Origin: Rhodoplanes tepidamans
GTDB lineage: Bacteria; Pseudomonadota; Alphaproteobacteria; Rhizobiales; Xanthobacteraceae
DNA: 64,000 nucleotides
Reading direction: 5' to 3'
Assembly: GCF_030813915.1 (NCBI RefSeq)
Contig: NZ_JAUSUJ010000016.1
Location: 110,661 to 174,660, forward strand
Part shown: positions 55,290 to 64,000 of the stretch, in pieces
Position numbering within the stretch: the first letter of the stretch is position 1
Layout: each line of letters begins with the position of its first letter
Translations under genes and position numbers: made by a program
Notes under the pieces: generated by a model
The model's input: only the letters and a program-made list of their open reading frames with translations
Database searches by the model: none
What the model was told of the DNA's origin: nothing

Positions 55290-56567
55290 ATGGCGGCCGT
55301 GACCCAGCTCAGATCGTCGAACGAACCGAAGGATCTCTACGAGATCGGCGAAATCCCGCCGCTCGGGCACGTGCCGGCCAAGATGTACGCCTGGGCGATC
55401 CGCAAGGAGCGCCACGGCCCGCCGCAGGAGGCGATGCAGATCGAGGTGGTGCCGACCTGGCAGCTCGGCGACGAGGACGTGCTGGTCCACGTCATGGCCG
55501 GCGGCGTCAACTACAACGGCGTCTGGGCGGCGCTCGGCCAGCCGATCTCGCCGCTCGACGGTCATGGCGAGCCGTATCACATCGCCGGCTCCGACGCCTC
55601 CGGCATCGTCTGGGCGGTGGGCAGCAAGGTGCACCGCTGGAAGGTCGGCGACGAGGTCATCGTCCATTGTAATCAGGACGACGGCGAGGACGAGGAGTGC
55701 AACGGCGGCGACCCGATGTTCTCGCCGTCGCAGCGCATCTGGGGCTACGAGACGCCGGACGGCTCGTTCGCCCAGTTCTGCCGGGTGCAGTCGCGCCAGC
55801 TCCTCAAGAAGCCCGAGCACCTCACCTGGGAGGAGTCGGCCTGCTACACGCTGACGCTGGCCACCGCCTATCGCATGCTGTTCGGCCATCCGCCCCATAT
55901 CCTGAAGCCGGGCGACAACGTGCTGGTGTGGGGCGCCTCCGGCGGCCTCGGCGTGTTCGGCGTGCAGATCTGCGCCGCCGCCGGCGCCAACGCCATCGGC
56001 ATCATCTCGGACGAGACCAAGCGCGACTACGTGCTGCAGCTCGGCGCCAAGGGCGTGATCAACCGCAAGGACTTCAAGTGCTGGGGCCAGATGCCCCAGG
56101 TCAACACGCCGGAATACGCCGCCTGGGTGAAGGAGGCGCGCAAGTTCGGCAAGGCGATCTGGGACATCACCGGCAAGAAGGACGTCGACATCGTGTTCGA
56201 GCACCCCGGCGAGGCGACCTTCCCGGTCTCCTGCCTGGTGGTGAAGCGCGGCGGCATGGTGGTGTTCTGCGCCGGCACCTCGGGCTTCAACATCACCTTC
56301 GACGCCCGCTATGTCTGGATGCGGCAGAAGCGCGTCCAGGGCTCGCACTTCGCCCACCTCAAGCAGGCCTCGGCGGCGAACCAGTTCGTGCTCGACCACC
56401 GCATCGACCCGTGCATGAGCGAGGTCTTCTCCTGGGCCGAGATCCCGCTCGCCCATCACATGATGTGGCAGAACCAGCACAAGCCCGGCAACATGGCGGT
56501 GCTCGTCAACGTGCCGCAGAAGGGCCTCCGGACCTTCGAGGACGTGCTGGAGGCGGTGGGGCAGTAG
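55290..56567 (+). CDS. ccr: Crotonyl-CoA carboxylase/reductase
   Basis: This NADPH-dependent enzyme reductively carboxylates crotonyl-CoA to ethylmalonyl-CoA, the key step of the ethylmalonyl-CoA pathway. The 425-residue product is in the medium-chain dehydrogenase superfamily with GroES-like (about 40-160) and Rossmann (about 180-345) domains. The cofactor motif is LVWGASGGLGVFGVQ. Distinctive Ccr segments are EIGEIPPLGHVPAKMYAWAI at the start and IFEHPGEATF-like VFEHPGEATFPVS. The GGAGGAAG ribosome-binding sequence sits just before the ATG at 55290. It is divergent from the GT87 gene and followed by ppc. Confidence 0.95.
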   Translation: MAAVTQLRSSNEPKDLYEIGEIPPLGHVPAKMYAWAIRKERHGPPQEAMQIEVVPTWQLGDEDVLVHVMAGGVNYNGVWAALGQPISPLDGHGEPYHIAGSDASGIVWAVGSKVHRWKVGDEVIVHCNQDDGEDEECNGGDPMFSPSQRIWGYETPDGSFAQFCRVQSRQLLKKPEHLTWEESACYTLTLATAYRMLFGHPPHILKPGDNVLVWGASGGLGVFGVQICAAAGANAIGIISDETKRDYVLQLGAKGVINRKDFKCWGQMPQVNTPEYAAWVKEARKFGKAIWDITGKKDVDIVFEHPGEATFPVSCLVVKRGGMVVFCAGTSGFNITFDARYVWMRQKRVQGSHFAHLKQASAANQFVLDHRIDPCMSEVFSWAEIPLAHHMMWQNQHKPGNMAVLVNVPQKGLRTFEDVLEAVGQ

Positions 56568-56598
56568 GCGCGGCGGCGCGCGGTCCGCCACGCCTCGG

Positions 56599-56620
56599 CT
56601 CGCTCCGCATGCGGAGCGAG
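56599..56620 (+). terminator. 22-bp perfect palindrome after ccr
   Basis: A perfect palindrome of CTCGCTCCGCA and its complement lies 32 bases past the ccr stop, with CGGCT/AGCCG outer arms at 56596-56600 and 56624-56628. It could end ccr transcription, giving ppc its own promoter in the remainder of the 206-base gap. No clear promoter was seen there. Confidence 0.55.
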
Positions 56621-56773
56621 GGAGCCGGCGCCCTGACCGGACCGACCACCCCATGTCCGGATGAAGCCAGGGCTGCCGCTGGCATGCCGCCTGCATGAGA
56701 CAATCCGCCACCCCCGGGTCGCCGCCGGGTCCGAACTCGTCGGGCCCGGTCGCGCGCCGCCGCCAGTGCTCCG

Positions 56774-59488
56774 ATGGACGTTCCCGCCCGCCTCCGTGAC
56801 GACTTCGCCAAATGGTCCGCCGATTTCGACGGGCTCCTCGACGCCTTCTGTCAGGTCGTCGAGGCGCACCGCCCGGCCGCCGGCGTCGCCGGCTTCGTGC
56901 GCGCCTGCTTCTCGGCCGACGGCATGCCGCCGGACGGCGGCAATGGCGGCCTCGTCCGCTACCAGGCGCTGTCGATCGCCTTCCAGCTCCTCAACATCGT
57001 CGAGGAGAACACCGCCAACCAGATGCGCCGCCGGGCCGAGGAGCGCCGCAACGAGCGCGAGCCCGGGCTCTGGCGGCACGACCTCGGCGACCTCCTGGCG
57101 CGCGGCCGGGCCGAGGGCGACATCCGCCGCACCATCGCCGGCGCCTCGCTCGAGCCGGTGCTGACCGCCCACCCGACCGAGGCGAAGCGGGCGACCGTGC
57201 TGGAGCATCACCGCGCCCTCTATCTCATGCTGCTCGAGCGCGAGACCCGCTCCTTCACCGACATCGAGCTCGGCATCTATCGTCGCCGCCTCCAGGCGGC
57301 ACTGCAGCGGCTGTGGCGCACCGGCGAGATCCAGCTCGAGCGGCCCGACCTGGAGAGCGAGATCCGCACGGTCCTGCACTACATGGAGACCGTGTTCCCG
57401 GACGCCGTCGAGCTTCTCGACCTGCGCTTCCAGCAGGCGTGGCGGGACACGTTCGGCAGCGCGTCGCCGCCGCTGCCGCGGCTCGGCTTCGCCACCTGGG
57501 TCGGCGGGGACCGCGACGGCCACCCGTTCGTGACCACCGCGGTGACGATGGGGATGCTCGGGCGGCTGCGGGCCGGGGCGCTCGCGCTCCTGCAGGCGCG
57601 GCTGTCGGGGCTGGCCGTGCGGATCAGCGTCGCCGCGTCCGGCGACGAGGTGCCGGCGATCCTGCAGCGGCGCATCGACGAGACCGCGGCGCTGCTCGGC
57701 GACGACAGCCGCACGGCGCTGGCCCGCAATCGCGGCGAGCCGTGGCGCCAGATGGTCAATCTCCTGCTCCTGCGGCTCGCCCGGACCCGCGACGGCGTGG
57801 ACGGCGGCTACGCCGCGGCCGCCGAGCTGGTCGCCGACCTCGAGATCCTGGAAGCGGCCCTGGTCGAGACCGGCGCGGCCGAGATCGCCGCCGTCGACGT
57901 CCGGCCCGTCACCGCACAGGCGCGCGTCTTCGGCTTCCATTTCGCCCGGCTCGACGTGCGCCAGAACTCCGGCTTCCACGATCGCGCCGTCGCCGGGCTG
58001 CTCGCGGCGGCCGGCCACCGCCGCACCGACTATCCGGACTGGAGCGAGGCCGAGAAGCTCGCCTTCCTGGAGCGCGAGCTGTCGAGCCCGCGTCCGTTCA
58101 CGGGCGACCACACCGCGCTGTCCGGCGAGGCGGAGGCGACCGTGTCGCTGCTGCGCGGGCTGCGCCGCCATCTGCTGCGCCACGGGCCGGACGGGCTCGG
58201 CCCGCTGGTGATCAGCATGACGCGGAGCGTGTCGGATCTCCTGACGCCGTATCTGCTCGCCCGCGAGGTCGGTCTGCTGATCGAGACGCCGCAGGGGCCC
58301 GCGTCGATGATCCCGGTGGTGCCGCTGTTCGAGACCATCGCGGATCTGGCGCGGTGCGACACGATCTTCGACGCCTTCCTGGCGCACCCGATCACCCGGG
58401 CGACGCTGACGCATCTGCGCCTGCGCGACGGCAAGGCCGTGCCGGAATGCACCGTGATGCTCGGCTACAGCGACAGCAACAAGGACGGCGGCATTCTGGC
58501 GAGCCACTGGGGCCTGCACCTCGCCGAGGAGCGTCTGGCCCGGGTCGGTCGCGAGCACGGCGTGCGGGTGGAGTTCTTCCACGGCCGCGGCGGCACCATC
58601 GGCCGCGGCGCCGGCCCGACGCACGCCTTCCTCGACGCCCTGCCGGCCGGCAGCCTGAGCGGCCGCATGCGCGTCACCGAGCAGGGCGAGGTGATCTCCC
58701 AGCAATACGCCAACCGGGTCACCGCGACGTTCCATCTGGAGCGGCTGCTCGCCGGCGTGGTGCGCACCACCATGCTGCACGAGGCCGGCCCCGTCCCGCC
58801 GCATCCCCTGCGCGGCCTGTGGCAGGACGTGGTGGACGAGAGCTTCGCGGCCTACCGGCGGCTGGTCGAGGCGGACGGCTTCATCGACTTCTTCCGGTCG
58901 GCGACGCCGATCGACGCCATCGAGCAGGCCCGCATCGGCTCGCGCCCGAGCCGCCGCAGCGGCCGCGCCACCCTCGCCGATCTGCGGGCCATTCCATGGG
59001 TGTTCTCGTGGAGCCAGGCGCGCTTCCACCTGCCCGGCTGGTACGGCGTCGGCAGCGCGATCGACTGGCTGCGGCGCGAGCGCCCCGAGAGCTTCGAGAC
59101 GATCCGCGAGGTGCTGCCGCGCTGGCGCTTCCTCGGCTACGTGCTCCACAACGTCGAGGCCAGCCTGCTGATGGCCAATCCGGCGGTGATGGAGCTCTAT
59201 GCCTCCCTGGTCGAGGACGCGGCGCTGCGCGATCGCATGATGGCGACCATCCTGGCCGAGCACGAGCGCACCCGCGCCGCCGTGTCGTCGCTGTTCGCCG
59301 CGTCGACCGACGCGCGACGCCCGCGCTTCCTGCGCACCATCGAGATGCGGGCCCGCGGCCTCACCTGGCTGCACCACGAGCAGGTGCGGCTGCTGCGCCG
59401 CTACCGCGCCGCGCCCGACGAGGCGACGCTCGATGCGCTCCTGCTCACCGTCAACGCCATCGCCATGGGCCAGAAGACCACGGGGTAG
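56774..59488 (+). CDS. ppc: Phosphoenolpyruvate carboxylase
   Basis: The enzyme carboxylates PEP to oxaloacetate and replenishes the TCA cycle. The 904-residue product has all major motifs: LTAHPTEAKR with H133, the second catalytic segment GYSDSNKDGG near residue 570, and FFHGRGGTIGRG near 600. The C-terminal end is QKTTG, keeping the final glycine that closes the active site. Length is typical for bacterial PEPC. It lies 206 bases after ccr in the same orientation. Together with Ecm and Ccr it supports growth on C2 compounds. Confidence 0.95.
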   Translation: MDVPARLRDDFAKWSADFDGLLDAFCQVVEAHRPAAGVAGFVRACFSADGMPPDGGNGGLVRYQALSIAFQLLNIVEENTANQMRRRAEERRNEREPGLWRHDLGDLLARGRAEGDIRRTIAGASLEPVLTAHPTEAKRATVLEHHRALYLMLLERETRSFTDIELGIYRRRLQAALQRLWRTGEIQLERPDLESEIRTVLHYMETVFPDAVELLDLRFQQAWRDTFGSASPPLPRLGFATWVGGDRDGHPFVTTAVTMGMLGRLRAGALALLQARLSGLAVRISVAASGDEVPAILQRRIDETAALLGDDSRTALARNRGEPWRQMVNLLLLRLARTRDGVDGGYAAAAELVADLEILEAALVETGAAEIAAVDVRPVTAQARVFGFHFARLDVRQNSGFHDRAVAGLLAAAGHRRTDYPDWSEAEKLAFLERELSSPRPFTGDHTALSGEAEATVSLLRGLRRHLLRHGPDGLGPLVISMTRSVSDLLTPYLLAREVGLLIETPQGPASMIPVVPLFETIADLARCDTIFDAFLAHPITRATLTHLRLRDGKAVPECTVMLGYSDSNKDGGILASHWGLHLAEERLARVGREHGVRVEFFHGRGGTIGRGAGPTHAFLDALPAGSLSGRMRVTEQGEVISQQYANRVTATFHLERLLAGVVRTTMLHEAGPVPPHPLRGLWQDVVDESFAAYRRLVEADGFIDFFRSATPIDAIEQARIGSRPSRRSGRATLADLRAIPWVFSWSQARFHLPGWYGVGSAIDWLRRERPESFETIREVLPRWRFLGYVLHNVEASLLMANPAVMELYASLVEDAALRDRMMATILAEHERTRAAVSSLFAASTDARRPRFLRTIEMRARGLTWLHHEQVRLLRRYRAAPDEATLDALLLTVNAIAMGQKTTG

Positions 59489-59539
59489 ACGCTCCGCCCC
59501 TGGCGGGCAGGACGCTGACTGTCGCCGTCACCCCGAGGT

Positions 59540-59558
59540 GGCCGCGCGCAGCGCGGCC
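59540..59558. repeat. Dispersed repeat with hairpin after ppc
   Basis: GGCCGCGC-GCA-GCGCGGCC is a perfect 8-bp stem in the 59520-59620 stretch that resembles the Rhizobiales repeat 'caccccgaggtggccgcg ... ccctcgaagg'. It lies between the convergent ppc and carboxylesterase genes and may terminate both. Confidence 0.55.
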
Positions 59559-59634
59559 CTCGAAGGGCGACGGCCCGGGCCGGCATCGTTCGAGGCTCGC
59601 GCCGTCGGCGCAAAGCGTCGTCGGGCCCTCGTGC

Positions 59635-61323
59635 CTACTGCGTCAAGAAGCCCGGATAGAGCGGCTTCCAGAAGCCGCATTTGTGCGCGACCGAGGCGTC
59701 GAAGGTCCCGACCTGGCCGGGCGTGAAGTTCATCACCGCCGTCTCCTTCGTGTAGCGCGGCCAGACCGGCGCGCCGGCGGCGACCGGCACGCCGGTGCGC
59801 GCGAAGCTGGTCCAGTACGCCGTCATCTGCTCGGCGAGCTTCTGCGAGTCCGGAGCGAGATCGGGGCCGGCGACCTTCGTCGTGTTGTCGAACCGCGGGA
59901 ACTGATAGGGCAGCTCGGAGGAGTGCACGGCGCCCATCTCGAAGCCGGGATCGGTGGTGACGGGCGGGGCCGCCGGATCGCCGAACACGTACTCGTAGAC
60001 CGGCACGTGCTTCCTCATCAGCTTGCCGGCCTCCAGATAGATGCAGTTGTTGAGGCCGACCTTCGGCGAGAAGTCCGACATCACGCTGCCGAGCGCGGTC
60101 GGCGCCGAGGAGTAGGCTGTCACCGGATATTCCTTCAGCACGGCCGGCGTGGTGTCGCCGTAGACGGCCTCGAGGTCGTCCGGATAGGTCTCGGCCGTGA
60201 TCCTGGCGCCGGCCTGGACGTCGTAGGCGACATAGAGGCGCAGCTCCTCGGCGTCGCCGCCGTTGAGCACCGGGACCTTGACGAAGCGGCCGGTCCGCAG
60301 CGCCTCCTGGCTCTGCAGCGGCACCGTCAGGGTGCCGTAGACGGGCGAGAAGGCCATCAGGTCGGACGCGCCGACCGCCGCGGCCGCGGCCAGCAGATCC
60401 GTCACCTTCGCCCGGCGCAGGCAGGACAGCGCCGTCGCCTTGTCGCCGCAGCCGACCTTTTCGGCGACCTGGGCGCCGACCGCGGCCGCCGCCTCGGCGA
60501 CCGGCCGGAGCGGATGGGCGCAGCCGCCCGACTGGACGATGGCGCGGCGGAACAGCCCCGCCGTCTCCTTCGGCGCGATCAGATGCATGCAGACGCTCGA
60601 CGCGCCGGCCGACTCGCCCGCCACCGTGATGTTGTCCGGATCGCCCCCGAACGCCGCGATGTTGCGCTTCACCCAGCGCATCGCGAGGCGCTGGTCCTCC
60701 AGCCCGAAGCCGCCGTTGTGGCTCGCCGGAAAGGCCGGATGCGGCATGAAGCCGAACACGCCGAGCCGGTAGTTGAGCGAGACGACCACGACGTCGCCGG
60801 CCTTCGCCATGGGGGCGAGCGGATAGAGCGCGCTGGAGCCGCCCACGAAGGCGCCGCCGTGGATCCACACGATCACGGGCTTTCGGGCGGCCTTCCTGCC
60901 CGGCTTGCGGCCGCCCGCCGGGGCCTCGCCGGCCGCCGCGTCGCCGGTCGGCACCGTGATGTTGAGGGTGAGGCAGTCCTCGGTGTCGCTCGCCTCGGTC
61001 AGGCCGTAGCGCGAGACCTGCGGGCAGGCATGGCCGTAGCGGGTGGCGTCGCGGACGCCGCGCCACGGCAGGGCCTGCCGGGGCGGCGCGAAGCGCAGCA
61101 GGCCGACCGGTGGCTCGGCATAGGGGATGCCCCTGAACTCGGAGACGCCGTCGCCGGCCGTGCCACGCACCTTTCCGGTGTCGGTCGCGACCACCGGCCC
61201 CTCGGCGGCGGTGCCGGCGGGCTCTTCCGCGGCGACGGCCGGAAGCGAGGTCGCGACGGCGGCCGCGAGCCAAAGGACGACCCTCGCCGGAATCGCGCGG
61301 CGGGCGAAAGCTGGTTTTGACAT
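59635..61323 (-). CDS. Type B carboxylesterase, secreted
   Basis: The 562-residue product has a signal peptide (ARVVLWLAAAVATSLPAVAA). The alpha/beta hydrolase core has the oxyanion IHGGAFVGG, the nucleophile elbow GESAGA with S238, EDCLTLNI, and a late histidine in AVHSSELPYQF. These match type B carboxylesterases, which hydrolyse esters of diverse compounds. I used the ATG at 61323. Several cysteine pairs (ACPQ, EDCL, KVGCG, LSCL) may form disulfides, fitting a periplasmic location. It is 80 bases downstream of an amidohydrolase gene, so the two may be co-transcribed. Confidence 0.92.
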   Translation of the reverse strand: MSKPAFARRAIPARVVLWLAAAVATSLPAVAAEEPAGTAAEGPVVATDTGKVRGTAGDGVSEFRGIPYAEPPVGLLRFAPPRQALPWRGVRDATRYGHACPQVSRYGLTEASDTEDCLTLNITVPTGDAAAGEAPAGGRKPGRKAARKPVIVWIHGGAFVGGSSALYPLAPMAKAGDVVVVSLNYRLGVFGFMPHPAFPASHNGGFGLEDQRLAMRWVKRNIAAFGGDPDNITVAGESAGASSVCMHLIAPKETAGLFRRAIVQSGGCAHPLRPVAEAAAAVGAQVAEKVGCGDKATALSCLRRAKVTDLLAAAAAVGASDLMAFSPVYGTLTVPLQSQEALRTGRFVKVPVLNGGDAEELRLYVAYDVQAGARITAETYPDDLEAVYGDTTPAVLKEYPVTAYSSAPTALGSVMSDFSPKVGLNNCIYLEAGKLMRKHVPVYEYVFGDPAAPPVTTDPGFEMGAVHSSELPYQFPRFDNTTKVAGPDLAPDSQKLAEQMTAYWTSFARTGVPVAAGAPVWPRYTKETAVMNFTPGQVGTFDASVAHKCGFWKPLYPGFLTQ

Positions 61324-61403
61324 GAGCCTGTTCCAAGCGGGCGATGGACCCGCCGGACAGCTACCAGCAATCGGCCGACAAATCACGCGCTCGCAGCCGC
61401 GCC

Positions 61404-62345
61404 TCAGGCCTTCGCGAATCCGAAGAACGCGGTCGGGTTGTCGACCAGCATCAACTGCTGCGTGCGCGTGTCCTCGGCGATCTGCGGGATGAGGTCGACG
61501 AGCTCGCCGTCGTTGGGCATGAAGCGCGAGATGTTGGGGTGCGGCCAGTCGGTGCCCCACAGCACCCGCTGCGGCGCGTGGCGGGCGAGCGCGCGGGCGA
61601 GCGCGACGGCGTCGGCGAAGGGCGGACCGGCGCGCGAGATGCGGTCGACCCCGGAGAGCTTCACCCAGATGCTGCCGCGGTCGAGCAGGCGCTTGAGCGC
61701 CCCGAAGGCGAAGCCCGCCGTTCCCTCGGTGACGTCGACGCGGCCGATGTGGTCGATCACCACCTTGCCCCTGATCGAGGTGATCAGGTCGAGGCTGTCG
61801 AGCAGCTCCTTGCCGGTGACGTGGATCTCGACGTGCCAGCCGAACGGCGCGACCTTCTCCATCACGGTGCGCATGCCCTCGATCGAGGGCCGGCCGCCGA
61901 GATGGGGCAGGAAGTTGAAGCGCACCCCGCACACGCCGGCGGCGTCGAGCCGGGCGATCTCCGCGTCCGGCGTCTCGGGATCGAGCAGCGCCACCCCGCG
62001 ATAGCGGCCGCCGGTGTCGGCGAGCAGGTCGAGCAGGGCGCGGTGGTCGGTGCCGTGGCACGACGACTGCACCAACACGCCGCGCTCGAAGCCGAGGAAG
62101 CGGTGCAGCGCGAGCAGCGTCGCCTTCGGCTGGTCGTACGGCGTGAACGGCCGCTTCGGCGCGTAGGGGAACACGTCGCCCGGTCCGAAGACGTGGAAAT
62201 GCGCGTCGCAGGCGCCCGGCGGCGGCACGTAGCCGGGCTTCCTCGGATGCGGATCGGGCGGCGGACAGGTGGGCTCGGGGCCCGGCTGGCGCACCGCATT
62301 CGTCATGACCGCACCGGTCGTGACAGCATTGGTCGTGCTGCTCAT
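61404..62345 (-). CDS. Amidohydrolase, 2-pyrone-4,6-dicarboxylate lactonase-like
   Basis: The 313-residue product has the metal-dependent hydrolase HxH at H49-F50-H51 (CDAHFHVFG), a later His (VIDHIGRVD), and the C-terminal GTDWPHPN with the catalytic aspartate. This pattern resembles the LigI/PDC lactonase group, which opens lactone rings in aromatic breakdown. The substrate is unknown. I took the ATG at 62345; the alternative at 62306 trims 13 low-complexity residues and is also possible. With the esterase and the TctC receptor it may form a catabolic cluster for an aromatic or ester compound. Confidence 0.88.
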   Translation of the reverse strand: MSSTTNAVTTGAVMTNAVRQPGPEPTCPPPDPHPRKPGYVPPPGACDAHFHVFGPGDVFPYAPKRPFTPYDQPKATLLALHRFLGFERGVLVQSSCHGTDHRALLDLLADTGGRYRGVALLDPETPDAEIARLDAAGVCGVRFNFLPHLGGRPSIEGMRTVMEKVAPFGWHVEIHVTGKELLDSLDLITSIRGKVVIDHIGRVDVTEGTAGFAFGALKRLLDRGSIWVKLSGVDRISRAGPPFADAVALARALARHAPQRVLWGTDWPHPNISRFMPNDGELVDLIPQIAEDTRTQQLMLVDNPTAFFGFAKA

Positions 62346-62561
62346 GCTCGTGTCCCGCGGGCGGCCGGCCGGTGCCGGCGCCGAGGTGCACAGCATACCG
62401 CAGAACCGCCGGCCCCGCGACCGCCACGAGAGCGCCCGCCGCGGACCATCCGTCGCGCCTGCCCGCGGCCGGCGCGACGGATTTGCAGATGGCGCCGATC
62501 CGGACGGAGGTCCGCCCGCGGTCGAGCCGCTCCCGAACGGCATCCGCTGATCAAGTCGGTG
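62346..62561. other. Non-coding intergenic stretch with a small hairpin
   Basis: No gene is seen here. A perfect 10-bp inverted repeat (CCGTCGCGCC at 62450-62459 and GGCGCGACGG at 62471-62480, 11-base loop) is the only structured element. The rest is GC-rich with no promoter match. Confidence 0.5.
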
Positions 62562-62700
62562 GTCATTCCGGGGCGCGGCGAAGCCGCGACCCCGGAATCC
62601 AGCGACAACCTCGGAATTCTCGGCTGGATTCCGGGTTCGGCGCGGAGCCTGTGCTCGGGCGGCGCGAAGCGCCGACCCGAGTGCACCGCCCCGGAATGAC
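62562..62700. repeat. MITE-like dispersed element with 14-bp terminal inverted repeats
   Basis: The 139-bp element starts GTCATTCCGGGGCG and ends with its exact complement at 62687-62700. The inside carries further short inverted repeats (GCGGC/GCCGC, GGATTCCGG). The wording matches a repeat family common in Rhizobiales. It separates the TctC gene from the amidohydrolase gene. Confidence 0.75.
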
Positions 62701-62726
62701 GGCGCGCTGATCACCCGAATCCAGTA

Positions 62727-63695
62727 TCAGTTCCCCGGCTTGACGCCGGCGGCCTCGACCACCTTGCGCCACTTGTCGATCTCGCTGCGGATATAGGCGG
62801 CGAACGCGTCCGGCGTGTCGCCGACCAGCACGGCGCCCTGGGCGGCGAGCTTGTCCTTCACGTCCGGGCTCTTCATCGCCTCGATGGTGGCCTTGTGGAT
62901 CTTCTCGACGATCGCCGGCGGCGTCGCGGCGGGCGCCACCATGCCGTACCAGTTCTCCGCCTCGACCTCGGGATAGCCGGCCTCCGCCGTCGTCGGCACG
63001 TCCTTGACGCTGTCGAGACGCTCGCGGCTGCCGATCGCCACCGCCTTCAGCTTGCCGGAGCGGATGTGCGGCAGCAGCACCGGGACGTCGAGAAAGACCA
63101 TGTGGACCTGCGAAGCCAGCAGGTCGGTGACGGCCGGCGCGGCGCCACGGTACGGAATGTGGACGATGTCGATCCCGGCCTTGATCTTGAACAGCTCGCC
63201 GGCGAGATGCGGCATGCTGCCCGGGCCCGACGAGGCGAAGCTGATGTCGCCCGGCTTCGCCTTGGCCAACGCCACCAGCTCGGCCACCGTCGTCGCCTTG
63301 ACGTTCGGCGCGACGGCGAGGATCTCCGGCACCTTGGCGACCAGCGTGATCGGCTTGAAGTCCTTGAGCGGATCGTACGGAATCTTCTCCTGCAGGCTCG
63401 ACGAGATGGCGAGCGCCCCGGCGCTGGTGATGCCGATCGTGTAGCCGTCCGGCTCGGCCTTGGCGACCGCGTCGGTGCCGAGCACGCCGCCGGCGCCGCC
63501 GCGATTGTCGATCAGCACCGGCTGGCCGAGCAGCTCGGACATCCGCTGCCCGACCGTGCGGGCGATGATGTCGTTCGGCCCGCCGGGCGGGAACGGCACG
63601 ACGATGCGGATCGGGCGGCTCGGAAAATCCTGGGCCGCCGCGGCGGCGGGGGCGAGCAGCAGCGCGAGGCCGAACAGGGCGCGAAGAAGGTGCAT
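62727..63695 (-). CDS. Tripartite tricarboxylate transporter substrate-binding protein (TctC/Bug family)
   Basis: The 322-residue receptor has a Sec signal (LRALFGLALLLAPAAAAA, cleaved near QDF) and the mature start FPSRPIRIVVPFPPGGPND. The VHIPYRGAAPAVTDLLASQVH segment matches the ligand pocket. It is the first gene of a run with an amidohydrolase and an esterase on the same strand, so its ligand is probably an aromatic or ester-derived carboxylate. No transport subunits are seen. The start at 63695 follows CCGGAGCC. Confidence 0.92.
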   Translation of the reverse strand: MHLLRALFGLALLLAPAAAAAQDFPSRPIRIVVPFPPGGPNDIIARTVGQRMSELLGQPVLIDNRGGAGGVLGTDAVAKAEPDGYTIGITSAGALAISSSLQEKIPYDPLKDFKPITLVAKVPEILAVAPNVKATTVAELVALAKAKPGDISFASSGPGSMPHLAGELFKIKAGIDIVHIPYRGAAPAVTDLLASQVHMVFLDVPVLLPHIRSGKLKAVAIGSRERLDSVKDVPTTAEAGYPEVEAENWYGMVAPAATPPAIVEKIHKATIEAMKSPDVKDKLAAQGAVLVGDTPDAFAAYIRSEIDKWRKVVEAAGVKPGN

Positions 63696-63800
63696 GGGGG
63701 GCTCCGGGGGCAGGAACGGATCACATCATGGAGAACGACAGCGGAAGCGATCATGGCTGGGCTCGTCATGCCGATGCGCAATCGGAACCGTCGCGACCGC

Positions 63801-63935
63801 CTCATCCTCTCCCTGCGGGAGAGGGTCGGGCGCGAGCGCAGGCTCGCGACCGGAGTGAGGGTTTACGGCGCCGGTCGTCTGGCTCGCCCCCTCACCCGCA
63901 GGTCGCGCAGCTGCGCGGCCTGCGAGAGATAACCG
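63801..63935. repeat. Dispersed palindromic repeat at the right edge
   Basis: CCTCTCCC-TGC-GGGAGAGG (63806-63824) and the following 'gcgaccggagtgagggtttacgg ... agagataaccgccc' wording match an intergenic repeat family common in Rhizobiales. The 305 bases from 63696 to 64000 contain no gene that I can support. The last 60 bases are featureless. Confidence 0.65.
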
Positions 63936-64000
63936 CCCGGGGGTGGGGATGGGGGAGCCAGAGGCCGGCCGTGTCGGGGGAGTCGGTTTCGGCGCCCGGG

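Noticed and set aside
56812..61320. A very long open frame on the plus strand spanning ppc and the esterase region
   Set aside because: It is an out-of-frame shadow of GC-rich genes, rich in Arg, Ala and Pro, with no recognisable domain.

Overview
The window is about 64 kb of very GC-rich DNA from an alphaproteobacterium, most likely a member of the Hyphomicrobiales (Rhizobiales). The basis is the gene content: orphan tripartite-tricarboxylate (TctC/Bug) receptors, a DUF992 protein, an HWE-kinase bacteriophytochrome, ethylmalonyl-CoA pathway enzymes, a CowN protein and small dispersed palindromic repeats typical of that order. CowN implies a nitrogen fixer, and the phytochrome fits a light-responsive organism such as a Rhodoplanes- or Rhodopseudomonas-like purple non-sulfur bacterium. 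The genus is a guess. I see no rRNA, CRISPR array, phage, transposase or integrase. There is one tRNA (Pro, CGG).

Left part (1-16.6 kb): a truncated membrane protein gene, a small conserved protein, DsbB and a low-complexity orphan. Next come a LysR / enolase-superfamily dehydratase / TctC receptor cluster, an MBL-fold hydrolase, a divergent SDR-TetR pair with two palindromic operators, and a translationally coupled MarR-EmrA-EmrB efflux operon. A DUF992 protein, a Crp/Fnr regulator and a bacteriophytochrome with HWE kinase and receiver domains follow.

Middle (16.7-33.7 kb): a HupE/UreJ-type metal permease and an AraC regulator divergent from an SDR-cupin-TctC operon. Then a nickel locus: NikR with a striking polyhistidine tail, divergent from a TonB-dependent receptor and a DUF4198 periplasmic protein. 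After this come an FAD-linked oxidase, TsaC and tRNA-Pro, then a compact glycan locus of two paralogous GT4 glycosyltransferases and an O-antigen-ligase-like protein, and an FMN reductase.

Right part (33.7-64 kb): a signalling cassette (membrane histidine kinase, receiver protein, receiver-cyclase), an RND efflux pump with its own two-component system, a second Crp/Fnr regulator, a soluble hybrid kinase, an outer-membrane beta-barrel protein and an AraC regulator. A central-metabolism island follows with cowN, ethylmalonyl-CoA mutase, crotonyl-CoA carboxylase/reductase and PEP carboxylase, interleaved with two GT87 membrane glycosyltransferases. cowN carries a plausible sigma-54 promoter. The window ends with a carboxylesterase, a PDC-lactonase-like amidohydrolase, a third TctC receptor and dispersed repeats.

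Together the genes suggest a metabolically versatile soil or water diazotroph that assimilates C2 or fatty-acid-derived carbon by the ethylmalonyl-CoA pathway, takes up carboxylates through solute receptors, imports nickel and devotes much DNA to sensing. All functions are inferred from motifs and family knowledge; no database search was run.
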